From NCBI GenBank assembly GCA_947626265.1, contig CANQRM010000003.1, positions 116,030 through 180,029 on the forward strand: a DNA stretch of 64,000 bases. The letters run 5' to 3'. This document shows positions 8,902 through 17,109 of this stretch, piece after piece. The stretch's first letter is position 1. Each line of letters starts with the position of its first letter. The notes under the pieces were generated by a model, which was not told where the DNA came from, did not search any database, and saw nothing but the letters and a program-made list of their open reading frames with translations. The position numbers and the translations under genes were made by a program. The DNA is from an uncultured Oscillospiraceae bacterium (GTDB lineage: Bacteria; Bacillota; Clostridia; Oscillospirales; Oscillospiraceae).

Positions 8902-9687
8902 TTATGAAAGCAGCATTCTGTCGTTATCCAATGCTTTGCCAACGTTCTGCTTGAACATGTGAAGAAGGTCCTCCACGGTGAGGCCGTTGCGCTCCTCGCC
9001 CTTCAGGTCCAGGATGATGCGCCCGGAATCCATCATCAGCGTCCGGTTGCCCAGCTGCAGGGCGGAGGACATGTTGTGGGTGATCATCATGCAGGTGAGC
9101 TTGCCGTCGCGCACGATGCTCTCCGTGAGGGCCAGGACCTTCTCCGCCGTACCCGGGTCCAGGGCGGCGGTATGTTCGTCCAGGAGAAGCAGCTTCGGCG
9201 GCACCATGGTGGCCATGAGCAGGGTAAGCGCCTGGCGCTGTCCGCCGGAGAGGAGCCCCACTGGCTGGCGCATGCGGTCCTCCAGGCCCATGTCCAGCAG
9301 GGCCAGCCTGTCCCGGAAGGCCTTCGTCTCCGCCTTGGACACGTGGCTCAGCCACCCGCCGCCCCCGGCGGCCAGGGCCAGGTTCTCCTCGATGGTCATG
9401 CCCGGGGCGCTGCCCCGCATGGGGTCCTGGAAAAGGCGGCCGATGGACTTGGCCCGCTTGAACTCGGGCATGTAGGTGATGTTCTGCCCGTCCAGGGTGA
9501 TGGAGCCGGTGTCGGGGTAGAAGCTGCCGGCGATGGCGTTGAAGAGGGTGGACTTGCCCGCGCCGTTGGCGCCGATGATGGTGACGAAGTCCCCCGGGTC
9601 CAGATGGAGGCTGAGGCCGGATATGGCCGTCTTCTCGTTGACGGTGCCGGGGTTGAAGGTCTTGGAGATGTTGGAAAGGGTGAGCAT
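8902..9687 (-). CDS. ABC transporter ATP-binding protein, probable tryptophan uptake system
   Basis: 261 aa. Contains Walker A GANGAGKSTL (~39-48), signature LSGGQRQALTLL (~149), Walker B LLLLDEHTAALD and the His switch in ITHNMSS. It is the COG1101-type ATPase that accompanies PF04392 binding proteins. It is the last gene of a three-gene operon, starting one base after the permease stop. The Trp-specific T-box ahead of the operon points to aromatic amino acid uptake, as for the TrpXYZ systems of Firmicutes; the function is inferred from that leader. Confidence 0.85.
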   Translation of the reverse strand: MLTLSNISKTFNPGTVNEKTAISGLSLHLDPGDFVTIIGANGAGKSTLFNAIAGSFYPDTGSITLDGQNITYMPEFKRAKSIGRLFQDPMRGSAPGMTIEENLALAAGGGGWLSHVSKAETKAFRDRLALLDMGLEDRMRQPVGLLSGGQRQALTLLMATMVPPKLLLLDEHTAALDPGTAEKVLALTESIVRDGKLTCMMITHNMSSALQLGNRTLMMDSGRIILDLKGEERNGLTVEDLLHMFKQNVGKALDNDRMLLS

Positions 9688-10614
9688 TTATTCGCCCCCC
9701 TTTCCGGCGGTGAGCCGCTTTTTCAGCATGGGAAGCTGGGTCTTGAGATAGGGCCCCGCGATGGCCAGTACCACGATGACGGAGCTTACCAGCTTCAACA
9801 TGAACGCCGGCATGTTGAGCCTGAGGGCGATGGTGTACACCAGCCGGAAGATGACCGAGCCCAAGACCATGCCCACCGCCCGCTTGGCGATGGAGCCCTT
9901 GCCCATGAAGGTCTGGCCGATCAAAAGGCTCGCCAGGGCGATGGTGACCATGCCGGAGCCGATGTCGATGTTCACGGATTTCTGGCTCTGGGCCAGCAGG
10001 CACCCGGAAAGGCCCGTGAACGCGTTGGCCACGCACAGGCCCACCGTGGTGGTGAAGATGGGGTTTATGGAGGAGGAGCGGACCATGTCGGGGTTGTTGC
10101 CGGTGGCCCGGATGGCGAGACCCAGCCGGGTCCGGAGGAATAGCGCCAGGAATAAGATCACCAGCACCGCCGCGGCCAGGGCGATAATAAGTTCATGGTA
10201 TCCGGCCAGAGGCGTCTCCGCCAGCAGGGCCTTGAGCTTGGTAAAGATCGTCTCCGTCTTGTTCATGTTCAAGAGAGACGACTTGCCCATGACGGCGATG
10301 TTGATGGAGTACAGCCCTGTGTTCACGATGATGCCCGCCAGGAGGCTGTCGATGCCCATGCGGGTCTGGAGCACGGCGGTGATGAAGCCGGAGAGCATCC
10401 CCGCGCCCATGGCGGCGGGGATGGAGAGCCAGGGGTGGCCCGAGATGGCCACCACGGCCCCCACGGCGGCGCCCAGAGTGAAGCAGCCGTCGGTGCTCAG
10501 GTCGCACACGTTCAGCATGGAGTAGCTCAGAAACAGAGCCAGCACGGTCAGCGAGCAGATGACACCCAGCTCCAGGGCCGTCTGCACCAGCGACCATATC
10601 GCGGTCAATGACAT
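9688..10614 (-). CDS. ABC transporter permease, probable tryptophan uptake system
   Basis: 308 aa with about eight to nine hydrophobic segments; BPD_transp_2 (PF02653) type, the permease class that pairs with PF04392 binding proteins. Conserved stretches such as LSYSMLNVCDLSTDGCFTLG near the N-terminus and GLCVANAFTGLSGCLLAQSQ in the middle match this class. It is the second gene of the operon, directly abutting the ATPase and separated from the binding protein by a stable hairpin. Confidence 0.85.
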   Translation of the reverse strand: MSLTAIWSLVQTALELGVICSLTVLALFLSYSMLNVCDLSTDGCFTLGAAVGAVVAISGHPWLSIPAAMGAGMLSGFITAVLQTRMGIDSLLAGIIVNTGLYSINIAVMGKSSLLNMNKTETIFTKLKALLAETPLAGYHELIIALAAAVLVILFLALFLRTRLGLAIRATGNNPDMVRSSSINPIFTTTVGLCVANAFTGLSGCLLAQSQKSVNIDIGSGMVTIALASLLIGQTFMGKGSIAKRAVGMVLGSVIFRLVYTIALRLNMPAFMLKLVSSVIVVLAIAGPYLKTQLPMLKKRLTAGKGGE

Positions 10615-10628
10615 GATTTCCTCCCATT

Positions 10629-10658
10629 GAAAGGAAGGGCCGAAGGGCCCTTCCTTTC
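10629..10658 (-). terminator. Intercistronic hairpin between binding protein and permease genes
   Basis: Stem of about 13 bp (GAAAGGAAGGGCC / complementary arm) in the 64-bp gap. There is no T-run on the minus strand, so it is more likely to protect the upstream mRNA or stop only part of transcription, raising binding-protein levels. Confidence 0.5.
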
Positions 10659-10678
10659 CGTTTTACTTTATGCTTGGA

Positions 10679-11695
10679 TTATTCAAACTCTTCCGCGGTC
10701 TCGATGGGCTTAACAGCCGTGCACAGGTCGGCGAAGAGCTCGGCCAGTTCGTCGAAGGTCTTGCCGGTGATCTGCTCGCAGACGTCGGTGTTGATGGTGG
10801 CGGTGCCGTTATCGAAGGTCATGACGGGCAGCTCCGCGGGGTCCGCGCCCTCCAGCAGGACCTGGGCGATCATGTTGGCGGTCTCCACGCCAAGGTTGGC
10901 GTAGTCAACACCGTAGCCCAGGAACGCGCCGTTCAGGGCGAAGGAGTCGGCGCCGGTGTAGTGGGGGATGCCGGCCTCGGCCAGGGCCTCATAGATGCTG
11001 AGCTCGGCGGTCATGATGGTATTGTCGGAGGGAGTGAACACGGCGTCCACGCCGTCGGCGATCATGCTGTCCACAGCCAGCTGGACCTCGGGGATGGTGG
11101 TGCCGTTGTATTCCTTATACGCAATGCCCTTCTCGTCCAGGTATTCCTTGGCCGCGGCGATGGGGGTGGCGGAGGAGTCCTGGCCCAGGTCATACAGCAG
11201 GCCGATCAGGTCCGCCTCGGGGTCGGCGGCGAAGATCAGGTTCATGACGGCGGTGGTGTCCAGGAAATCGCTGGTGCCGGTGATGTTGGCGCCGGGAGCC
11301 TCATTGCTCTCCACCAGGCCGGCGGCCTCGGGGTCGGAGACGGCGGAGAAGATGACGGGGATCTGGTTATCCTCGGTGGCGGCCTGCATCTGCATGGCCA
11401 CGGGGGTGGCGACACCCACCATCAGGTCCACGCCGTCGGAGATGAAGTTCTGGATGATCTGGTCCATGACGGCGGCGTCGGCGTTGGGGTTGTCATAGCT
11501 GACGTCGAAGGTGACGCCCTTCTCCTCGCCGATGGCGGCCAGCTGGTTCTGGATGTTCTCCACGATCTGGTTCAGGGACGCGTCGTCCACGTAGTTGCAG
11601 ATGCCGATCTTATAGGTCTCGCCCTCGGCCATGGCGGGGGCCGCCAGAGCCAGGACCATTACAAGAGCCATAACAGTGCAGATGAGCTTTTTCAT
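10679..11695 (-). CDS. ABC transporter substrate-binding protein (PF04392 type), probable tryptophan binder
   Basis: 338 aa. The ATG at 11695 is chosen because AGGAGA lies 8 nt upstream and the N-terminus MKKLICTVMALVMVLALAAP-AMA is a clear secretion signal cut near residue 24. The mature part starts YKIGICNYVDDASLNQIV and contains DGVDLMVGVATPVAMQMQAA, PVIFSAVSDPEAAGLV and DAVFTPSDNTIM, all typical of ABC_sub_bind proteins such as TrpX. It is the first gene of the operon. Specificity for tryptophan is inferred from the leader RNA, not from the binding pocket. Confidence 0.88.
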   Translation of the reverse strand: MKKLICTVMALVMVLALAAPAMAEGETYKIGICNYVDDASLNQIVENIQNQLAAIGEEKGVTFDVSYDNPNADAAVMDQIIQNFISDGVDLMVGVATPVAMQMQAATEDNQIPVIFSAVSDPEAAGLVESNEAPGANITGTSDFLDTTAVMNLIFAADPEADLIGLLYDLGQDSSATPIAAAKEYLDEKGIAYKEYNGTTIPEVQLAVDSMIADGVDAVFTPSDNTIMTAELSIYEALAEAGIPHYTGADSFALNGAFLGYGVDYANLGVETANMIAQVLLEGADPAELPVMTFDNGTATINTDVCEQITGKTFDELAELFADLCTAVKPIETAEEFE

Positions 11696-11777
11696 TTTGA
11701 TGTTCTCCTTTTCATACTTTCTCATTTTAGTTTTTTGGTTTGGATTTGGTTCATGTTCATGTATTTGGGGTGTGTCC

Positions 11778-11810
11778 TTACGCCCGCCATCGTCTGGACA
11801 GTATGAACAT
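11778..11810 (-). CDS. Putative 10-aa leader peptide with one Trp codon
   Basis: ATG at 11810 preceded nine bases upstream by AGGAGG (11825-11820). It encodes MFILSRRWRA and stops at TAA. It lies after the T-box terminator and before the binding-protein gene, so it is transcribed only when the T-box reads through. No attenuator hairpin follows it; the next 80 nt are A-rich and unstructured. Confidence 0.4.
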   Translation of the reverse strand: MFILSRRWRA

Positions 11811-11833
11811 TCTGCTGTACCTCCTCTTGGAAA

Positions 11834-12121
11834 TAAAAAACCTGTCCCTGCATTTCTGCTGGGACAGGATGTTGTAAACTCCTGCGGTGCCACCCGGCTT
11901 GGCGCTCAAAGCGCCCGGCTCTGTCCGCGCTGTCACGCGGCGGCGTTGTTCACGGAGCGCTCCTCTCCGTCTCACATAGGGCGGCTTCGCCGCCTTCCGA
12001 TCGCCCTCCGAAGTCCATTCACACATTCCGGCCTGTACCGCGCTTCCAGCACCCGCGGCTCTCTGTAACACGCACAGGAAAGGCTACTTACTCTTCATCA
12101 ACGGTTTACTGTATTGAATTT
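11834..12121 (-). promoter_or_regulatory. T-box leader, specifier codon TGG (tryptophan)
   Basis: On the minus strand the order is: promoter; Stem I with the AG-bulge/distal-loop signature CAGAGAGCCGCGGGTGCTGG (complement of 12050-12069); the specifier loop GAATGGACT with TGG at 12017-12015 followed by the usual A; the T-box GGGTGGCACCGC (11895-11884); and a terminator stem CCTGTCCC/GGGACAGG (11868-11861 and 11848-11841) with a TTTTTT tail. Uncharged tRNA-Trp should stabilise the antiterminator and switch on the ABC operon. Confidence 0.9.
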
Positions 12122-12127
12122 GAACGC

Positions 12128-12156
12128 ATTATAACGCGGCTTTTTTCGTTTGTCAA
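12128..12156 (-). promoter_or_regulatory. Consensus promoter of the T-box/ABC operon
   Basis: Minus strand TTGACA (12156-12151), 17-nt spacer, TATAAT (12133-12128): both hexamers are perfect. Transcription should start near 12121. Confidence 0.9.
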
Positions 12157-12187
12157 TACCCATTTTACAGGTATTTTTTACCATCCC

Positions 12188-13102
12188 TCAGAGCCTGCAC
12201 AGCTCCGCGGCGGTGTCGGCGGCCAGGGCGGCGTTGTTGAGCACCAGCTGGATGTTGGACGCCAGGCTGTCCCCGCCGGTGATGTCCTTCACCCGGGCCA
12301 GGAGGAAGGGGGTGACCTTTTTGCCCTTGATGCCCTGCTCAACGCTCTCGGCGATGGCCTGGTCGATGGCGGCGTTGATGACCGCCGGGTCCATGGACCA
12401 TTCCTCCGGGATGGGGTTGGTGCAGAGCATCCCCCCGGGGTAGCCCAGGGCCCCCTGGGCGGCAAAGGCGGCGGCCAGCTCCCTGGGAGAGTCTGCCCGG
12501 AAGTCCACGCCGAAGCCGCTGGTGCGGGTATAGAAGGCGGGCAGCTCATCGGTCTTGTAGCCGCACACGGCCACGCCCTTGGTCTCCAGGTATTCCAGCG
12601 TGAGGCCCAGGTCAAGGATGCTCTTGGCCCCTGCGCACACCACCAGCACCGGCGTGCGGGCCAGCTCCTCCAGGTCAGCGGAGATGTCCATGGTGGTCTC
12701 GGCGCCTCTATGGACGCCGCCGATGCCGCCGGTGGCGAAGACCTTGATGCCGGCCAGCGCCGCTACGATCATGGTGGCGGCCACGGTGGTGGCCCCGTCC
12801 TCGCCCCGGGCGCACAGCACGGGCAGGTCCCGGCGGCTGGCCTTGGTGACGGCCTGGCCCTTCTTGGCGAGATACTCTATCTCTTCCTTTTCAAGCCCCG
12901 CCTTCAGCCGGCCGCCGATGACGGCGACGGTGGCGGGCACGGCGCCGTGGGCGCGGATGACGTCCTCCACGGCGAAGGCCGTCTCGGCATTCTGGGGCCA
13001 GGGCATGCCGTGGGAGATGATGGTACTCTCCAATGCCACCACGGGCTTGCCCCCGGCGAGAGCCTCAGCCACCTCGGGCTTTATATCCAAATAGTTATCC
13101 AT
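12188..13102 (-). CDS. psuG: Pseudouridine-5'-phosphate glycosidase
   Basis: 304 aa, full length for PsuG (IndA family). It reversibly cleaves pseudouridine 5'-phosphate to uracil and ribose 5-phosphate. The family signatures VVALESTIISHGMPWPQN near residue 21, GGRLKAGL with IEYLAKK, TTVAATMIVAALAGIKVFATGGIGGVHRGAE and the GYKTDELPAFYTRTSG segment are all visible. GGAGG lies 10 nt before the ATG. The usual partner, the PfkB-family pseudouridine kinase PsuK, is not adjacent; the PfkB kinase at 16 kb belongs with KDPG aldolase instead. Confidence 0.93.
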   Translation of the reverse strand: MDNYLDIKPEVAEALAGGKPVVALESTIISHGMPWPQNAETAFAVEDVIRAHGAVPATVAVIGGRLKAGLEKEEIEYLAKKGQAVTKASRRDLPVLCARGEDGATTVAATMIVAALAGIKVFATGGIGGVHRGAETTMDISADLEELARTPVLVVCAGAKSILDLGLTLEYLETKGVAVCGYKTDELPAFYTRTSGFGVDFRADSPRELAAAFAAQGALGYPGGMLCTNPIPEEWSMDPAVINAAIDQAIAESVEQGIKGKKVTPFLLARVKDITGGDSLASNIQLVLNNAALAADTAAELCRL

Positions 13103-13138
13103 ACTTGACGCGCCTCCGAAAAAACTCTATTATGATAT

Positions 13139-13435
13139 TCAGTGGGATATGGCAAAAAAGAGCAGGAGGGATAAGACGACCTGCCCCAGAATGATCAGGG
13201 GCACGCCCACTGTGAATTTGCGCTTTCGTATCTTATGGCGGAACAGGTACATCCCCGCGAGGGCCCCCACGCCGCCCCCCAGGACGGCCAGGCCCAGCAG
13301 GGCGGCCTCCGGGATGCGCTCCCGGTGGACCCGGGCCCGGTGCTTATCCAGCCCGAACACCGCCAGGGTCAGCAGGTTCACCGCCTCCAGATAGATGAGC
13401 CATATCTTGAAAATATCCATGGCCGCAGTATACAC
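13139..13435 (-). CDS. DUF1294 small membrane protein
   Basis: 98 aa from a GTG at 13435, or 93 aa if the ATG at 13420 is used; neither has a strong ribosome site. Contains the DUF1294 core GLDKHRARVHRERIPEAALL followed by GLAVLGGGVGALAGMYLFRHKIRKRKF. Three hydrophobic segments are predicted. The biochemical role of this family is not known. Confidence 0.8.
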   Translation of the reverse strand: MYTAAMDIFKIWLIYLEAVNLLTLAVFGLDKHRARVHRERIPEAALLGLAVLGGGVGALAGMYLFRHKIRKRKFTVGVPLIILGQVVLSLLLFFAISH

Positions 13436-13458
13436 TTTTTTCCGGGGGAGGTCAACCG

Positions 13459-14604
13459 ATGCAGACGAGAAAGCTGTACTACGAGGACGCCTATACCAGG
13501 GACTTTGAGGCGGAGGTCCTGTCCTGCGAAAAGGCGAAGAACGGCTGGCAGGTTGTGCTGAACGCCACCGCCTTCTTCCCGGAGGAGGGAGGCCAGACGG
13601 CGGACACCGGCGCCCTGGGCGCGGTGCGGGTGCTGGATGTGCATGAAAAGGACGGCGCCATTTATCACCTGACCGACGGGCCCCTGCCCGTGGGCGGGAC
13701 CGTCACCGGCCGCCTGGACTGGGAGGAGCGGTTCCGCAAGATGCAGACCCACACGGGCGAGCACATCGTCTCCGGCCTCATCCACAGCACCTACGGCTAC
13801 GACAATGTGGGCTTTCACCTGACGGAGGCCGGGTGTACCATCGACTTCAACGGGGAGCTCACCCGGGCGCAGCTGGACGATATCGAGCGCCGGGCCAACG
13901 AGGCGGTGTGGCAGGGCCTGCGGGTGCGCACCAAGTTCCCCATGGCCTGGGAGCTCAAAGAGATGGACTACCGCAGCAAGCTGGACCTCACCCAGGACGT
14001 GCGCATCGTGAGCATCGAAGGCGTGGACATGTGCGCCTGCTGCGCGCCCCATGTGAGCTCCACCGGCCAGATCGGCGTCATCAAGCTTTTGGACTTTATG
14101 CGCCACCGGGGCGGCGTGCGCATCTGGATGAAGGCTGGCTCCGACGCCCTCGCGGACTACGGGGCCCGGTACGCCGCCAGCGCGGCGGTGTCGGGGCTTT
14201 TGAACGTGCCACAGGAGGACATCGCCGCCGGGACGGAGAGGCTCGTCGCCCAGCGGGACGAGCTGAAAAAAGAGCTGGCCGCCCTGCGCAAGGCGGCGGC
14301 GGAGGCCCGGGCCGCGGCGCTGGAGCCCACGGAGGGGAATATGGTCCTCTTCGCCGACGGGGACGAGGAGGTGCTGCGGACGCTGGCCAACGCCGGGATG
14401 GAAAAGTGCGGCGGCGTATGCGCGGTGTTTTCCGGCCAAGACGGGGCATACCGCTTCGTCATGGCGAGCAAAACGGCGGACATGCGGGCGTTCATAAAAG
14501 AAAACGGTCCGGCCCTGCAGGCCCGTGGCGGCGGCCAGGAGCGGATGGTCTCCGGCCGCAGCACGGCGGCAAGGAAAGAGATCGAGGCATTTTTTAAATC
14601 GTAA
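13459..14604 (+). CDS. alaXL: Stand-alone alanyl-tRNA editing protein, long AlaX form
   Basis: 381 aa. It resembles the second half of alanyl-tRNA synthetase: a beta-barrel domain with FFPEEGGQTADTG, the zinc motif HTGEH (~99) and the second metal pair in CACCAPHV (~195), then a helical part and a C-terminal DHHA1-like domain. Such proteins hydrolyse Ser or Gly mischarged on tRNA-Ala. The zinc ligands are intact, so it should be active. GGGGGAGGT lies 6 nt before the ATG. It is divergent from the DUF1294 gene with only a 23-bp gap. Confidence 0.9.
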   Translation: MQTRKLYYEDAYTRDFEAEVLSCEKAKNGWQVVLNATAFFPEEGGQTADTGALGAVRVLDVHEKDGAIYHLTDGPLPVGGTVTGRLDWEERFRKMQTHTGEHIVSGLIHSTYGYDNVGFHLTEAGCTIDFNGELTRAQLDDIERRANEAVWQGLRVRTKFPMAWELKEMDYRSKLDLTQDVRIVSIEGVDMCACCAPHVSSTGQIGVIKLLDFMRHRGGVRIWMKAGSDALADYGARYAASAAVSGLLNVPQEDIAAGTERLVAQRDELKKELAALRKAAAEARAAALEPTEGNMVLFADGDEEVLRTLANAGMEKCGGVCAVFSGQDGAYRFVMASKTADMRAFIKENGPALQARGGGQERMVSGRSTAARKEIEAFFKS

Positions 14605-14610
14605 GGATGC

Positions 14611-14642
14611 AAAAGCGCTCCGGCGAGAGCCGGAGCGCTTTT
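14611..14642. terminator. Bidirectional terminator after alaXL
   Basis: Perfect 14-bp stem AAAAGCGCTCCGGC / GCCGGAGCGCTTTT with a GAGA tetraloop, shared with the convergent lipoprotein gene. Confidence 0.9.
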
Positions 14643-14655
14643 TGCTGTCAGCTTG

Positions 14656-15966
14656 TCAGTCCGTGCCGCCGACAACGGCGCCCACGTTGTTGGAGTCTTG
14701 GGCCAGCCGCAGGATGGTGGCCCGCAGGTTCGCCATGGCATTGGCGTCGCAGGGGTGGTTCACGCCCACCACCTGCTGGACCGTGTCGCCCATGAAGACG
14801 ATGATGGGCCCGGACTGGTCGGACAGGGTGACGAACACGGTGATGGTGTCGCCGGAGGTGACCTCGGCGGTGTCGCCGGTGGCGGTGATGGAGGTGACCT
14901 GCTGGACGAAGCTGGTGGCCACGCTGCCGCTGAGGGTCAGGTACCCCGGGTCATAGCCGCTGATGGCATAGTCCACATACACGCCCTCCACGGCGATGCC
15001 GTTCAGCCAGCCATTGGCCGCCTGCTGGGCCTGGGCGATGTCCTCCCGCAGGTCTGTCAGCGGCCCGCCGGCGAAGGTGGGCACGGTGCTCTCCGGCACC
15101 ACGGGCACATAGGGAAGATCATCCACGCCCCGGAGCCAGTAGTACACGGTGCCGTAGTCCTCCGACGCCGTCACGGCCAGGCACGGCCCCGTGAAGGACA
15201 CGGTGACGGCGGAGGCGTCGGGCATGGTGAACACATAGTCCGTGGTCTGGGTGAGGTCGATGTTCTGGTCCGGGCTCTGCTCCACGCGCTCCACGGCCGC
15301 GTTCGCCAGAAGCGCGAACACCTGCTGGACGATGGCCGGGTCGGAGGAGGTCAGGGTGGCGCCGCCGTTCTGCCGCCGGCCCACGGTGAGGGGCGTATTC
15401 TGGGAGAACTGGTCGGCAAAGGCGCGCATATTGGCGCTGTTATAGAGGTCGAAGATGTCGAAGTCGCCGCCGTAGCCGGGGAAGGCGAGAGCCCACAGGC
15501 TGTCCCCGCCGGTGACGGTGTAGGTGCCGGCGGTCAGCGTCACATCCCGGCCGGTGAAAGTGACGGAATAGGTCTCCCCGTCCGCCATGGTGAAGGTGAA
15601 GACGGTCTTCTGGGCGGCGGTGTCCACGCCGGGGGCCCGGCCGGTGACGGTCATGGCCCGCAAAGCGTCGCAGGCAGAGATGATGCTGGTGCGGTCGAAG
15701 ATGGGGGAGTCGAAATTATCCCCCACCCGCATGGACAGGGCCACGGGGGTGTCGTCATAGTAGCTGGCCGCAAAGTCCCGCCAGCCCATGAATTCCAGCA
15801 GGGACTGCTCCCGGAAGTCGCCGGCGTCCGTCTCCTGCCCGTCAGGGGCGGGGGCGTTCTCCACTGCCACCGGCTCCGAGCCCGGCAGCAGGCTCACATA
15901 GCCCTCGCAGCCACAAAGGCACACACACAGCGCCAGCGCGGCCAGCAGCACCAGGAATTTTTTCAT
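14656..15966 (-). CDS. Secreted lipoprotein of unknown function with an internal duplication
   Basis: 436 aa from the ATG at 15966, preceded by GGGAGA. The N-terminus MKKFLVLLAALALCVCLCGC ends in a lipobox, so it should be anchored by lipidation. Two similar stretches follow: one with FTFTMADGETYSVTFTG then TAGTYTVTGG, and another with YVFTMPDASAVTVSFTG then TASEDYGTVYYWL. This suggests two copies of a small beta-rich domain. The last 150 residues contain alternating Thr/Ser/Val beta strands. No known enzyme motif was found and no family is recognised. Confidence 0.8.
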   Translation of the reverse strand: MKKFLVLLAALALCVCLCGCEGYVSLLPGSEPVAVENAPAPDGQETDAGDFREQSLLEFMGWRDFAASYYDDTPVALSMRVGDNFDSPIFDRTSIISACDALRAMTVTGRAPGVDTAAQKTVFTFTMADGETYSVTFTGRDVTLTAGTYTVTGGDSLWALAFPGYGGDFDIFDLYNSANMRAFADQFSQNTPLTVGRRQNGGATLTSSDPAIVQQVFALLANAAVERVEQSPDQNIDLTQTTDYVFTMPDASAVTVSFTGPCLAVTASEDYGTVYYWLRGVDDLPYVPVVPESTVPTFAGGPLTDLREDIAQAQQAANGWLNGIAVEGVYVDYAISGYDPGYLTLSGSVATSFVQQVTSITATGDTAEVTSGDTITVFVTLSDQSGPIIVFMGDTVQQVVGVNHPCDANAMANLRATILRLAQDSNNVGAVVGGTD

Positions 15967-16026
15967 ATCGTTTCTCCCTTCGTGGGGCGGATAAACAGTT
16001 TTCCACAGTATAGCACGGCGGGACCT

Positions 16027-16060
16027 GAAAAGCAAATCCCCCGGCCGGATGGCCGGGGGA
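16027..16060 (-). terminator. Terminator of the eda-kdgK operon
   Basis: Minus strand stem TCCCCCGGCC / GGCCGGGGGA (16060-16037), 4-nt loop, followed by TTTGCTTTT. Confidence 0.8.
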
Positions 16061-16080
16061 CAAACGTATGTAAGAGAGAC

Positions 16081-17109
16081 TTACCGCTGGATGCGGCCGG
16101 AGCCGTCGCCGCCGGCCAGCTTCTCCACCTCGGCGATGGTCATCATGTTGTAGTCGCCCTCGATGGAGTGCTTGAGCGCAGAGGCCGCCACGGCGAACTC
16201 CACCGCCGCCTGGGTGCTCTTGCCCGCCAGGAGCGCGTAAATGAGGCCGCCGCCGAAGCTGTCGCCGCCGCCCACGCGGTCCACGATGCGCAGCTCGTAC
16301 TTCTTGCTGAAGGCGTACTCGCCGCTGGCCACGTCGTAGAGCATGGCGCTCCAGCCGTTGTCGGAGGCGGAGTGGCTCTCACGCAGGGTGATGGCCACCT
16401 TCTCGAAGTGGAACTTGTCCGCCAGCTGCTTGGCCACGGACTTGTAGCCCTCCCGGTTGATCTCGCCAGCGTAGATGTCGGTCTTCTCGGCCTCGATGCC
16501 GAACACGTCCTTGGCGTCCTCCTCGTTGGAGATGCACACGTCCACGTACTGGCACAGGTCGGTCATGGCCGCCCGGGCCTGCTCGCGGGTCCACAGCTTG
16601 CCCCGGTAGTTCAGGTCGCAGCTGATCTTCACGCCCTTGGCCTTGGCGGCCTTGCAGGCCTCCCGGCAGATCTCCACCACGTTGGGGCCCAGGGCCGGGG
16701 TGATGCCGGTGAAGTGGAACCAGTCGGCGCCTTCCAGGATCTTGTCCCAGTCGAAGTCGGCGGTGGTGGCCTCCTGTATGGCGGAGTGGGCGCGGTCATA
16801 GATGCACACGCTGCCCCGCTGGGAGGCGCCCTTCTCATTGAAATAGATGCCGATGCGGTCGCCGCCCCGGACGATCTTGGTGGTGTCCACGCCGTAGCGG
16901 CGCAGGCTGTTGATGGCGCACTGGCCCAGGGCGTGGGCGGGCAGCTTCGTGACATAGACGGAGTCCACGCCGTAGTTGGCGAGAGACACGGACACGTTGG
17001 CCTCGCCGCCGCCGAAGGTGAATTCCAGGTTGCTGGCCTGGACGAAACGCTCATAGTTGAACGGCTGCAGCCGCATCATCAGCTCGCCGAAAGTGACTAC
17101 TCTTGCCAT
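16081..17109 (-). CDS. kdgK: 2-keto-3-deoxygluconate kinase (PfkB family)
   Basis: 342 aa. Phosphorylates 2-keto-3-deoxygluconate to KDPG. Seen: N-terminal VTFGELMMRLQP, FGGGEANVSVSLANYG substrate/dimer motif, FHFTGITPAL, CDLNYRGKLW and the PfkB C-terminal signature DRVGGGDSFGGGLIYAL with its catalytic Asp. Length and motifs match the KdgK branch rather than fructokinase. Its start overlaps the stop region of eda by one base. Together with uxaABC at 34-40 kb it forms the hexuronate route. Confidence 0.92.
   Translation of the reverse strand: MARVVTFGELMMRLQPFNYERFVQASNLEFTFGGGEANVSVSLANYGVDSVYVTKLPAHALGQCAINSLRRYGVDTTKIVRGGDRIGIYFNEKGASQRGSVCIYDRAHSAIQEATTADFDWDKILEGADWFHFTGITPALGPNVVEICREACKAAKAKGVKISCDLNYRGKLWTREQARAAMTDLCQYVDVCISNEEDAKDVFGIEAEKTDIYAGEINREGYKSVAKQLADKFHFEKVAITLRESHSASDNGWSAMLYDVASGEYAFSKKYELRIVDRVGGGDSFGGGLIYALLAGKSTQAAVEFAVAASALKHSIEGDYNMMTIAEVEKLAGGDGSGRIQR

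Noticed and set aside
16081..17109. PfkB kinase as the PsuK partner of psuG
   Set aside because: Overlaps eda and follows the KdgK pattern; it is on a separate transcript from psuG.
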